A DNA stretch of 64,000 bases, from positions 1 to 64,000 of the forward strand of contig CAMBFZ010000018.1 of the NCBI GenBank assembly GCA_945866125.1, given 5' to 3'. This document shows, one piece after another, positions 50,261 to 58,633 of the stretch (position 1 is its first letter; each line of letters begins with the position of its first letter). Source of the DNA: Bordetella parapertussis (lineage in GTDB: Bacteria; Pseudomonadota; Gammaproteobacteria; Burkholderiales; Burkholderiaceae_D). The notes under the pieces are model-generated. The model was not told the origin of the DNA. It saw nothing but the letters and a program-made list of their open reading frames with translations, and made no database searches. Made by a program: the position numbers and the translations under genes.

Positions 50261-51781
50261 TTAGGCTTCGACCGGCTGTAGTTTGCCTTCACTGAGCCAG
50301 CGCTGTAACTGCCCCCGATCGATTTTTCCGGTGCGACCGGTGGGAAGCGCAGTCGCGATGTAAAACACATCGGGAAATTTGTATTTTTCCAGTATAGCGG
50401 TGAGCTCGCGTCGCACGCTGTCGATATCTACTGTCTGGCCTCCAGCAGGTACCAGCAGCGCATGAATCCGTTGGCCAAGGATAGCGTCCGGCATGCCGAC
50501 AGCCATCGCATCGGCGATGCCGGTACAACGTAATAGCGCGCGTTCCACTTCGATTGGGGTAATCTTATTGCCACCTCGGACGATCAATTCTTTCAAGCGA
50601 CCGACGATGCTGACGAAGCCATCTTCGTCGACGCTGGCAAGGTCGCCGGTTTGAAACCAACCTGCATCAAAGGCCTGTGCTGTCAGCACGTCGTCGCCCA
50701 GATAGCCCGTCATGATGAAGGGTGTTTTAATCTGCAATTGGCCTGGCAGGTTTGGCGGGCAGTCTTGACCCTGATCGTCGACGATTCGGTAGCGCACTCT
50801 GGCAGCAGCTTTACCGATGCTTGACGCCTTTGCAGGATAATCACGCGGGTTAAGATAAAAATCACTGGTTGACGTTTCGGTGAGCCCATAGACGTCAAAT
50901 AAAACAGCAGGCGCAATGAATGTGCGCAGCTGCGCCGAAAGCGTTGCACCCAAAGGCTCGCCACCAATGACAATCCGACGCAGTGCGCCGCAGCGTGCGA
51001 GCTGCGCGCTGGCGGCTTGCTGTTGATCCGGCGTCATCGCACCGAGTGTGGCGCGAATCATGGTGGGTACCACGCCCACAAAACTGACGCGCTCGGCGAT
51101 CAGAGCGTCGAGAAACGCTGGCGGTGTAAAGCGGGCACGCACAACGACACGACCACCCTGCAGCAAAGTCATCAGCGCAACCCAGATACCAAAACTAAAG
51201 GTGTTGTTGAGGACCAGCAGCGTCACTGTGTCTGTGCTTGCCTGAAAAAGGGCCTGGTTCTCGCGCAATTTTCCATGAAAGGCCTGGTGCGACAGCACGG
51301 CTCCTTTGGGGAGACCGGTCGAGCCTGAAGTAAAAATAATCAGTGCCGCAGAATGCAGCAGGCGCTGTCTTTCAGGGTCGTTGGCATCCGTCGCTTCGAG
51401 CTTGACGCAGTACGCCAGCGGCGTGGTGTCCTGCAAATCAATGCGGGCGACGCACTGCGCTTTGTGCTGGATCGTGGCGATCACGTCGGCTGGCGTGCTG
51501 CGGTGAACCGGTGCTACGGCCGCTCCTGTCATCCACACCGCAAGGAATCCAACAAAGTCGGTTGGATGATTGGAGCACATCACCATCACTGCGCTGCCCT
51601 TGCCCACCTTGGCCTGACGCAGCTGTGCCGCTAGGGCGTGTGCTGCGTCGCTGAGCTCGCGGTAAGTCAGCCGGCATTCTTCGCCGTCAAGCGCGATTCG
51701 GTTAGCGTGGCGGTCACATGCTTGACGTAATGCGTCGTCTAATCGATCGTCGTGCATCGGGGGCGTAACGACAGCGCGCAT
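50261..51781 (-). CDS. AMP-dependent acyl/aryl-CoA ligase
   Basis: A 506-residue adenylate-forming enzyme. Motifs are LIIFTSGSTGLPKGAVLSH (P-loop), FDVYGLTETST, and GWFQTGDLASVDEDGF, with PTGRTGKIDRGQL at the end carrying the adenylation Lys. ATG 51781 with gacgaggatcct upstream is preferred to a GTG at 51805. It activates a carboxylic acid with CoA in the cytoplasm, followed by the crotonase and an MFS transporter in one operon. It could act on aromatic or medium-chain acids. Confidence 0.88.
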   Translation of the reverse strand: MRAVVTPPMHDDRLDDALRQACDRHANRIALDGEECRLTYRELSDAAHALAAQLRQAKVGKGSAVMVMCSNHPTDFVGFLAVWMTGAAVAPVHRSTPADVIATIQHKAQCVARIDLQDTTPLAYCVKLEATDANDPERQRLLHSAALIIFTSGSTGLPKGAVLSHQAFHGKLRENQALFQASTDTVTLLVLNNTFSFGIWVALMTLLQGGRVVVRARFTPPAFLDALIAERVSFVGVVPTMIRATLGAMTPDQQQAASAQLARCGALRRIVIGGEPLGATLSAQLRTFIAPAVLFDVYGLTETSTSDFYLNPRDYPAKASSIGKAAARVRYRIVDDQGQDCPPNLPGQLQIKTPFIMTGYLGDDVLTAQAFDAGWFQTGDLASVDEDGFVSIVGRLKELIVRGGNKITPIEVERALLRCTGIADAMAVGMPDAILGQRIHALLVPAGGQTVDIDSVRRELTAILEKYKFPDVFYIATALPTGRTGKIDRGQLQRWLSEGKLQPVEA

Positions 51782-51883
51782 AGGATCCTCGTCGGAGCGG
51801 GCCACACTTATTTTTTATAACGCAGGGTGACCATGCCACGCCGCAGATCAATGCTCAACGCTGCGTGTGTGCGCAACGATGCC

Positions 51884-52264
51884 TCAGCTCGCAGGACGAT
51901 ATAGCGCGCAGATTTTGTTACCGTCAGGGTCGCGCAGATAGGCAAGATAAATCCGTCCCGTTGCGCCGTCGCGGTAACCAGGAGGATCTTCACAGGTGGT
52001 GCCGCCGTTTGCTACGCCGGCCGCATGAAATGCGTCACCTTGCTCGGCCGACTGCATCGCAAAGCCAATCGTGCTGCCGTTACCATGCGTGGCGGGTTCG
52101 CCATTGATGGGCTCGGTAATGGCGAATGTCCCGTTCGGGCTGCGATAAAAATACCGCTTCTTATTGGCAAACCCCGGGCCGACATCCAGCGTACCAAGTA
52201 CGGCATCGTAAAACTTCTTGGATACTTCCAGGTCCTTTACACCGAGCATGACATGACTGAACAT
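51884..52264 (-). CDS. VOC-superfamily (glyoxalase-like) protein
   Basis: A 126-residue single VOC domain. It starts MFSHVMLGVKDLEVSKKFYD and has the second strand motif GRIYLAYLRDPDGNKICALY with the DPDGN turn. His4 and the Glu/His equivalents needed for metal binding are partly present (FSHVML, TIGFAMQ). Such proteins act as lyases, dioxygenases or resistance proteins. It lies 72 bp downstream of the nitroreductase gene in the same direction; function unknown. Confidence 0.8.
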   Translation of the reverse strand: MFSHVMLGVKDLEVSKKFYDAVLGTLDVGPGFANKKRYFYRSPNGTFAITEPINGEPATHGNGSTIGFAMQSAEQGDAFHAAGVANGGTTCEDPPGYRDGATGRIYLAYLRDPDGNKICALYRPAS

Positions 52265-52335
52265 TATTTTTCCTTTGAGGTGGCGGAGCGGGTTGGCGGA
52301 ATCAGTAACGGATCGATTTTGTTGTGGAGGATGCT

Positions 52336-53019
52336 TTATGCCGGCTCATCGAAGCCGACGTAGTGCACAAATTGCGCATTGTCTTCGCGGACTGATTTGA
52401 CGGTATTGGCAATGAAGCTGTCGTCCGGATAACCCATCGCAATACAGATCATGATGTTTTGATCATCCGGTATGCGCGCATGCTCCCGCACCACGCTCGA
52501 CTGCATGATGCCCTGCCCATTGATCACACAGCCGAGGCCTTGTTCCCACGCGGCCAGCACAATCGCATGCGAAAAAGCGCCGAGGTCGAAGTGGCTGATC
52601 GCGGCAGGTTCGAGATATTTATCGTAGGTGAGGACCAGCGACACCGGCGCGTCAAACTGACGAAAGCCGCGCATCACCCAATCGGTGCGACGCGGCTTGT
52701 CGTCGCGCGCAATACCCATGGCCTCAAAGAGCTGCACTGCGACATTGATCTGGCGCTGCCGGTGCACGCCTTCATACGCTTCTCGCATCGGAAAATCCCG
52801 TTTGGGCGGCACGCCGGCGACCATGTTGTCGGTATTGCCTTTGCGGATACGATCCAGCGGCGCTCCCGTTACCACATGCACGTGCCAGGGCTGTGTATTC
52901 ATGGAGGAGGGTGCCCATTTGGCGACCTCGATGATGGACTCAATGACGTCGCGGGGGACGGGCTTGTCGAGATAACCACGAATACTGTTTCGGGCCCGGA
53001 TGAGTTCTTTGAATTCCAT
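52336..53019 (-). CDS. Nitroreductase-family flavoprotein
   Basis: A 227-residue FMN-dependent reductase. RARNSIRGYLDKPVPRDVI and VAKWAPSSMNTQPWHVHVVT are the FMN-binding opening, and GCVINGQGIMQSS with CIAMGYPDD the C-terminal FMN/active-site region. The layout fits nitroaromatic-reducing enzymes of the nitrobenzoate type, but quinones and other acceptors are also possible. It sits among aromatic-metabolism genes, with a 72-bp gap to the VOC gene downstream. Confidence 0.88.
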   Translation of the reverse strand: MEFKELIRARNSIRGYLDKPVPRDVIESIIEVAKWAPSSMNTQPWHVHVVTGAPLDRIRKGNTDNMVAGVPPKRDFPMREAYEGVHRQRQINVAVQLFEAMGIARDDKPRRTDWVMRGFRQFDAPVSLVLTYDKYLEPAAISHFDLGAFSHAIVLAAWEQGLGCVINGQGIMQSSVVREHARIPDDQNIMICIAMGYPDDSFIANTVKSVREDNAQFVHYVGFDEPA

Positions 53020-53107
53020 GATTTTTATTGTTTATATTGATAATTTTTAGCGCAGATTCGAACTGGTCTCGGCCCTATTGTATCGACTCTTGCCAAGCGT
53101 ATCGTTA

Positions 53108-54403
53108 TCACCCGCGCCCAGTGAAAATGGGATCGATGGTAGGCGCCGCATTATTTAATTGTTCAATCGAGAATCCGGCCGCTTTTTTATAGCTGGCCAT
53201 GTACGCATCTCGCTCATGCTGGGACATGACCTCGTCAATATGATTGAAATGACCACCACAACGGTCTTCCACTATTTTTAGCAGACCAAACGGCCCCGCG
53301 CCCCTATTACGCAACACGACTTGCGAAATTGGTTCGCAACACAGCGCGTTATACGCCTCCAGTGCAGCCGGGCCGACGCCGTGTTGAATCAGGCTGGCGC
53401 CGATGACACGCGCATCGACAATAGCCTGACTGGCACCGTTCGACCCGGTTGGGTACATCGGATGCGCGGCGTCGCCCATTAAGGCAACCGGTCCGTCGTG
53501 CCAATGCGGGATTGGATCACGATCGATCATGGGATTTTCGTAGGCGATATCTGCCTGACGCAAGAGGGCGGGTACGTCGAGCCAGTCGAATTTGAATGCG
53601 TCAAAATAAGCAGAAAACTCGGCAATCTCGACCGGCTTGAACCATCCTTTTTTTTGCCATGCCGTGTCATGATCAAACGTGCGCTCGGCAATCCAGTTAA
53701 TCGACGCCAGGCCATCGTCGCCGATGGGTGAGATTGGGTAGATCACCATCCGATTAAGATGCGTACCCAGTCCGACAAAGCTTGATCCGGTGCGGATCGG
53801 CTTGGCGCGCGTGGTGCCGCGCCACATGATCGTGCCACCCCAATGAATAGGCGGCTGATCCGGATGCATCTGCGCCCGCACCGCGGAGTGAATACCATCG
53901 GCGCCAATCAAGATCGTCCCTGTTACCCGGGTGATCTGCCCATCCGTATCTTCCACAATGGCCGTGACGGTGCCGCTTTGGTGCGTCTCGTAGCCGGTAA
54001 CACGTTGACCAAGTCGCACCGCGTCTACACCAAGACGTTCCTGGACTTTGTGAAACAACAGCATCTGCAATTTGCCGCGATGGGCAGCATATTGGGGCCA
54101 TCGGTAGCCAGCTTTTAGCCCGCGCGGCTCGGCATAAATGTCGTGACCATTCAAACCAACCAATGCCCATTCCTGCGCCATCACACCCACCTGATCCAAG
54201 TCCTCCGTGCCGATCCCTAGATCAATCAGCTCTCTGACCGCATTCGGTTGAATGTTAATACCCACGCCAAGTGGCTGCATCTGACTGACTGATTCGAAGA
54301 CGATGCAGCGCACGCCGATTTGATGCAAAGTCAATGCCATCGTCAAACCACCAATGCCGCCTCCGGCGATGATTACTAATGGGTGCGTCTCGGGATGGGT
54401 CAT
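53108..54403 (-). CDS. FAD-dependent aromatic-ring monooxygenase
   Basis: A 431-residue group A flavin monooxygenase. The FAD Rossmann motif is VIIAGGGIGGLTMALTLHQI, the DG motif ILIGADGIHSAVR, and the second FAD motif GPVALMGDAAHPMYPTGSNG. This is the salicylate hydroxylase/PhzS-like layout that uses NAD(P)H and O2. It would hydroxylate a phenolic or heteroaromatic acid in the cytoplasm. It is alone in its gap, 73 bp downstream of the DUF1537 kinase gene in the same direction. Confidence 0.88.
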   Translation of the reverse strand: MTHPETHPLVIIAGGGIGGLTMALTLHQIGVRCIVFESVSQMQPLGVGINIQPNAVRELIDLGIGTEDLDQVGVMAQEWALVGLNGHDIYAEPRGLKAGYRWPQYAAHRGKLQMLLFHKVQERLGVDAVRLGQRVTGYETHQSGTVTAIVEDTDGQITRVTGTILIGADGIHSAVRAQMHPDQPPIHWGGTIMWRGTTRAKPIRTGSSFVGLGTHLNRMVIYPISPIGDDGLASINWIAERTFDHDTAWQKKGWFKPVEIAEFSAYFDAFKFDWLDVPALLRQADIAYENPMIDRDPIPHWHDGPVALMGDAAHPMYPTGSNGASQAIVDARVIGASLIQHGVGPAALEAYNALCCEPISQVVLRNRGAGPFGLLKIVEDRCGGHFNHIDEVMSQHERDAYMASYKKAAGFSIEQLNNAAPTIDPIFTGRG

Positions 54404-54476
54404 GATTGCGCGTGTCCTTCAAAAATAAACAATGTAAATAGCCCAATGTCTGTCACCGGAGGGCAGTCCGTATCAG

Positions 54477-55847
54477 TCAGTGCGCGGACGATTCCGTGAA
54501 GCCGTCGCGCATCACACCGTAAAGATTTTCTGCGCCAACCTGTCCGCCCTTGAGCAGCACTTCTTTGCCATGGATCAGTGAATCATCCGACATCAACGCA
54601 CAGACATGCGCATTTTGCCGGATGTGACTCGCCTTGATTTCCAGCGCGACGGCACCAAGCTGGCGCATCGTAAAACTTGATGAATCGCCCCCCGCCACAA
54701 CCAGACGCGTTAGCCCTGCACCCGCGATGGCACTGCGCGCGAGTCGGGCAAATACCTGACCGATACGTTGCGCTACATAGGCGGCTGCGGCGACGTCTTG
54801 AGGAATACCGGCCTGTACCGCCCCGACCTGTGCATCGTCAGGGCCTTTGGCGGTATAGATAACAACGCTATTACCGGCGGCCAGCGCCGACAGCATCGCT
54901 TGTTCGAGTGCGTTCATGCTGGCATCGGCCGTATCAAGCAAGGTGGCAGGATCAATCCGAAACGAGGCAAAGCCGGCGCCGATTGCCCAGTCGATCTGCG
55001 CCGCCGACAGCGAGGAGCAACTGCCTGAGAGTACCAGCAGCTGCTCAACCGGTTTGAGTGCATGCGTGGGTTCAGCTGCCGTCAGGCGGCCTGATTGCCG
55101 CAAGTACAAACCGAGTCCGTGCGCAAATCCCTGCGCCGCCATCGCGCAGAGCTGTCGTGATGCCGATGCGTGCCAGATACTTGCCGCTGCGGTGGTCACC
55201 TGCTGCAGCGAATAACCATCAAAGACCACGCTGTCGTATGTGGTAATGACGTCGCCAAGTGCTGCAGCTTGATCGGCATAAGCGTCGAGGGTGCGCAGGT
55301 CCACGTGCTGCTTCGGTGAAAATTGCTGTGATTGGAGTATCAACGCCAAGTCTGATTCGTGCATCGGTGTGACCGGATGGCGTGCCATGACCGGGTGCCG
55401 GTCAAGCCGGTACACCTGCTCACCGGCGCGCGCATAGTGATGACCAAACAACGTGTAGCGACCAAACTCCGGTGTCGCCGCCAGCACCGGCACCAGACTG
55501 TCGGGCCAGCAGCTGCGCATCAAACGGATTGCCTCACCCAGACTGCCTGTATCGGGCGAGGAGTCAAAGGTCGAACAGCATTTGTATTGAATTAGCGGCA
55601 CATTGAGCTGCCTGAAATTGTGCAGCACCGGCACAATCTCGGCGGCCATCGCGTGGGTGGCCAGAGAGCGCGCAGTGCCGGCGACCCCAATCACGTCGTA
55701 GTCTGCAGCGGCACGTTGCAAGACCAGCGGATCCGGATTCGAAAAAAACAAAAGAGTGCGCAAGCCATGGCGGGCATACTGGGCCGCGTTGTCGGAGGCG
55801 CCCGTAAAATCATCACCGTAAAAAACAGCAGTCAGTGCATGGCGCAT
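54477..55847 (-). CDS. DUF1537 four-carbon acid sugar kinase family
   Basis: A 456-residue kinase. YGDDFTGASDNAAQYARHG is the N-terminal substrate-domain signature, STFDSSPDTGSLGEAI follows near 113, and the C-terminal nucleotide domain holds VVAGGDSSSFTMRQL and LKGGQVGAENLYG. Known members phosphorylate keto-acid sugars (for example 3-oxo-isoapionate by OiaK, or 3-oxo-tetronate). It follows the RuBisCO-like gene in the same direction at 98 bp, the pairing reported for apiose catabolism. Confidence 0.88.
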   Translation of the reverse strand: MRHALTAVFYGDDFTGASDNAAQYARHGLRTLLFFSNPDPLVLQRAAADYDVIGVAGTARSLATHAMAAEIVPVLHNFRQLNVPLIQYKCCSTFDSSPDTGSLGEAIRLMRSCWPDSLVPVLAATPEFGRYTLFGHHYARAGEQVYRLDRHPVMARHPVTPMHESDLALILQSQQFSPKQHVDLRTLDAYADQAAALGDVITTYDSVVFDGYSLQQVTTAAASIWHASASRQLCAMAAQGFAHGLGLYLRQSGRLTAAEPTHALKPVEQLLVLSGSCSSLSAAQIDWAIGAGFASFRIDPATLLDTADASMNALEQAMLSALAAGNSVVIYTAKGPDDAQVGAVQAGIPQDVAAAAYVAQRIGQVFARLARSAIAGAGLTRLVVAGGDSSSFTMRQLGAVALEIKASHIRQNAHVCALMSDDSLIHGKEVLLKGGQVGAENLYGVMRDGFTESSAH

Positions 55848-55945
55848 TACAAAATTCCTGTCGATATGGTGATGCGAGCGGGGGCGATGGCGCTCAATTG
55901 AACGTGGTGACGTAAAAAATATTCATCTCAGACCGCTACTGCATA

Positions 55946-57193
55946 TCAACGGAATGTATCGAGTGCTTCGCGCAGTTCGCGCTGGGTTTTGGCGGCCGCC
56001 TCCAGGCTCACGCCTGCCATCGCCGCCGCCCAAGCCTGCTTGAGTGAAGTCACGCCGGCTGCGATCCCGCCGGGGTGGGCAAACAAACCACCGCCGGCCA
56101 GAAAGAGCAAATCAGGTGATTGCATCGCTTGCCAGGTAGCGGGCGCTTGCCTGACGGTTTGTCCCGATGAAAACACCGGCATCACGGTGCAGGGCTTGTC
56201 TGCAAAGAGCGGTGTCAGACACGCGCGGGCCGAAGCGATCACACTGGCGTCGGCTTCCTGAAATTTATTGGCCAGACCATTGACATGCAAATGATCGGCA
56301 CCGGCGAGTCGCCATAATTTTTGCCAGGCGATATACGACCAGCCTTGTTGCAGATAACCCCAGCCGTTTCGATGCCCATGCACAGGCAATTGTGCGTGCT
56401 GGCGAAACGCCGAAAATCCAGTGAGCCCAACCGACTGCAAGCTCAGCATCACGCATGTGCCGCCTAATGCATGGACCAGATCATGCCGGCGCTTCATCTC
56501 ATCGAGCTCACCGGTGAGGTTAAAGGCATACATGACTTTTTTGCCGCTGCGATCGGCGTGGCGATTGATCACCTGCATCACCAAGCGTGCTCGTTCATCA
56601 AAAGGGCAGGCGGGTCCATCGGCCTGCAGCTCATCGTCTTTAATGAAATCGACGCCGGCGGCGCATAACTGATCCACAAAACCAGCGGTCGCTTCTGCTG
56701 TCAGACCCACCGACGGTTTGATGATGGTTCCAATCAGCGGCCCCTGCGGCACACCGGCCAGCGCACGCGTGCCAGTGATACCAAACGCCGGGCCCGGATA
56801 CGTGGCCGCAAATTCATCCGGCAAGCTGATGTCGAGCAGCCGTAGCGACTCTACCGGTTTGAGTTCGTACAGGTTGCCGGCCACGGTGGCGAGCAAGTTC
56901 GGCAAGGATGCCCCCAGATTACTAAGCGGCCAGGAAAGCTCAAGCAAATAGGTACCGTCTGCCTGCTCAGGCATCGCGTGAATCTGGTAGCTGGCCAGTG
57001 CCCGCGCTTTGAGCGCCGCATCTTCGCCGGGTATCGGTACAAAGGTGCCCGAGGACTGCTCGCCGGCGATGATCTCGGCCGCGCGATGCGGATCCATGCG
57101 GGTCTGCAGCACATAGGTGGCGCCGACGCGCGCAGGCACGGGATCGCTAGCGGGTGGCGCTTGCTTGTTGGTTGTGTTGGTTGTGGTGTTCAC
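55946..57193 (-). CDS. RuBisCO-like protein (form IV; OiaX/OiaT-type candidate)
   Basis: A 415-residue RuBisCO large-subunit homologue. Lys159 in GTIIKPSVGL keeps the first catalytic Lys, but the second Lys of the RuBisCO KPK motif is Ser161. The metal-binding KDDE at 185-188 is intact, as are HGHRNG (272-277), Lys310 in the mobile loop, SSGQ (343-346) and LAGGGLFAHPGG. It is therefore likely enolase/decarboxylase-like on a sugar acid phosphate, not CO2-fixing. The start GTG overlaps the SDR stop by 4 bp. Beside a DUF1537 kinase, this resembles 3-oxo-isoapionate-4-phosphate enzymes. Confidence 0.88.
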   Translation of the reverse strand: MNTTTNTTNKQAPPASDPVPARVGATYVLQTRMDPHRAAEIIAGEQSSGTFVPIPGEDAALKARALASYQIHAMPEQADGTYLLELSWPLSNLGASLPNLLATVAGNLYELKPVESLRLLDISLPDEFAATYPGPAFGITGTRALAGVPQGPLIGTIIKPSVGLTAEATAGFVDQLCAAGVDFIKDDELQADGPACPFDERARLVMQVINRHADRSGKKVMYAFNLTGELDEMKRRHDLVHALGGTCVMLSLQSVGLTGFSAFRQHAQLPVHGHRNGWGYLQQGWSYIAWQKLWRLAGADHLHVNGLANKFQEADASVIASARACLTPLFADKPCTVMPVFSSGQTVRQAPATWQAMQSPDLLFLAGGGLFAHPGGIAAGVTSLKQAWAAAMAGVSLEAAAKTQRELREALDTFR

Positions 57194-57966
57194 AGGCCGC
57201 GCGCGCCCGAGCTGAGAAAGCCACCATCAATCGGCATGACAATGCCTGTGGTGTACGACGCTTCGTCGGACGCCAGAAAGTGTACCGCAGCGGCGACTTC
57301 GGAGACGGTGCCGTAGCGATTCATGGGAATCGCGCTGGCGTATTCTTCTCTGAATTTTGCTGTGTGCAGCAGTTGGGTCATGGGGGTGTCGATGGGGCCG
57401 GGGGCGACGGCATTGGCGGTGATGCCGTGTTCGGCCAGCTCCACCGCCATCTGTCGCGTGAGGGTAATGACGGCACCCTTGGAGGTGCCATAGGCAGTGC
57501 GACCGGTGCCAACGGCCCGCATGCCGGCGACCGAGGCAATATTAATAATGCGGCCCCAACGGTGTTGCATCATCAGACGCGCCGCATGCTGGCTGCAAAG
57601 CAGGGTGCCGGTGACATTGATTTTCATAGTGCGCTCGAACTCATCGAGCGGAAAATCAAGAAACGGAAACACCTTGGCGACGCCGGCACAATTGACCAAA
57701 ATATCGCAGCGGCCATGGGCTTGGGCGACCTGCGCAAAGCCCGCTGCAATGGCGTCGCTATCACCGACATCCATGGTGATGGCACTCGCTTGCAGGCCCT
57801 CTGCCTCTAGGGCTTGCGCCGTGCGCTGGGCCGCGTCCGCGTCATAGTCGGCGATGACGACATGGGTGCCATCGCGTGCGAGCCGTTGACAGACTTCCGC
57901 GCCGATGCCCATGGCACCGCCCGTGACAACGGCGACACGCTGCGGCGTGACAAGCTTCTGCATCAT
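57190..57966 (-). CDS. SDR dehydrogenase of the RuBisCO-like protein operon
   Basis: A 258-residue short-chain dehydrogenase. The NAD motif is VTGGAMGIGAEVC with Asp in ADYD, suggesting NAD preference; NCAGVAKVFPF is the NAG motif, and the catalytic set is SVAGMRAVGTGRTAYGTSK. The start ATG 57966 has aaggaa upstream. It is first in the operon, ahead of the RuBisCO-like protein and kinase, and could make the 3-oxo sugar acid that the kinase phosphorylates (inference). Confidence 0.88.
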   Translation of the reverse strand: MMQKLVTPQRVAVVTGGAMGIGAEVCQRLARDGTHVVIADYDADAAQRTAQALEAEGLQASAITMDVGDSDAIAAGFAQVAQAHGRCDILVNCAGVAKVFPFLDFPLDEFERTMKINVTGTLLCSQHAARLMMQHRWGRIINIASVAGMRAVGTGRTAYGTSKGAVITLTRQMAVELAEHGITANAVAPGPIDTPMTQLLHTAKFREEYASAIPMNRYGTVSEVAAAVHFLASDEASYTTGIVMPIDGGFLSSGARGL

Positions 57967-58244
57967 TTTTCCTTTTGCGGGTGGTATTGGTGACGAGCTT
58001 TTTATTTTGCTGCGCGATTTTAGCAAATTAAAGAATTGATCAAAAATTACATGTATTAAATGACAATAAAATTGTGCGACCAGGTCGGTGTGAAGTTTTA
58101 TTTTTGTCTTGAGAGGTGATTCAGCAAATTTCTGGCCGGTTGATTTGACTTAAATTTTTTCTATTTTTTTCGTTATGTTATGAAAAATTTTATTATTGTG
58201 CGGCGCATGAAAAAAACGATGAGAAAAAATTTTTACGATTTATC

Positions 58245-58291
58245 AAGGGTCATATCGCATGCTGCGATACAATATTTTTCTGATGACCCTT
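58245..58291. promoter_or_regulatory. Nested inverted repeats in the divergent control region
   Basis: aagggtcat (58245-58253) and atgaccctt (58283-58291) are exact complements. Inside them tatcgca-tgc-tgcgata (58253-58269) is a second perfect palindrome. They lie between the sugar-acid operon (leftward) and the amide operon (rightward) and look like operator sites. The rest of 57967-58366 is AT-rich and carries no gene that I can support. Confidence 0.5.
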
Positions 58292-58366
58292 ATTAATTTA
58301 AGCAGATTTAATTTTTTGATAAAAATCAGACTCAATTGAAATTGAAAAAACTCTTTGCGGAAAATA

Positions 58367-58396
58367 TTGACTTTTAAAATTTGATTGATGTAATCT
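58367..58396 (+). promoter_or_regulatory. Possible sigma70 promoter of the amide operon
   Basis: TTGACT (58367-58372) and TAATCT (58391-58396) with an 18-base spacer. The -10 is only a partial match. Transcription would start near 58403, right at the first leader hairpin, giving a leader of about 230 bases. Confidence 0.45.
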
Positions 58397-58402
58397 GGCC
58401 AT

Positions 58403-58422
58403 GTCTCGAGTCGTTGCGAGAC
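58403..58422 (+). promoter_or_regulatory. First leader hairpin of the amide operon
   Basis: gtctcg (58403-58408) pairs with cgagac (58417-58422) around the 8-base loop agtcgttg. It stands at the start of the predicted leader. A second, weaker hairpin, taagg (58464-58468) with cctta (58478-58482), overlaps the left arm of the following terminator. Confidence 0.5.
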
Positions 58423-58470
58423 CACAATCCGTTGATCACCCAGCCAACATTGCCTGAGTGATTTAAGGCG

Positions 58471-58511
58471 AAAAAGCCCTTACCGAGCGTCTAGCTCGGT
58501 AAGGGCTTTTT
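58471..58511 (+). terminator. Leader terminator/attenuator of the amide operon
   Basis: An 18-bp perfect stem, aaaaagcccttaccgagc against gctcggtaagggcttttt, with loop gtcta, ends in a T-run. No gene stops nearby: the flanking operons are divergent, so this lies inside the 5' leader about 120 bases before urtA. It is thus best read as a transcription attenuator. In Pseudomonas the amiE leader is controlled this way by the antiterminator AmiR; no amiR is visible here. Confidence 0.8.
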
Positions 58512-58633
58512 GCGTTTTGGAATCGTGCTTTTGGCGCGACCTGAAAGGCTGCGAAAAGTCGGATCTTTGTGAAGGTTGTTGAACTGAGCACCACTACTCT
58601 GGTTATTAATAAATATTACAAGGAGACACAGGC

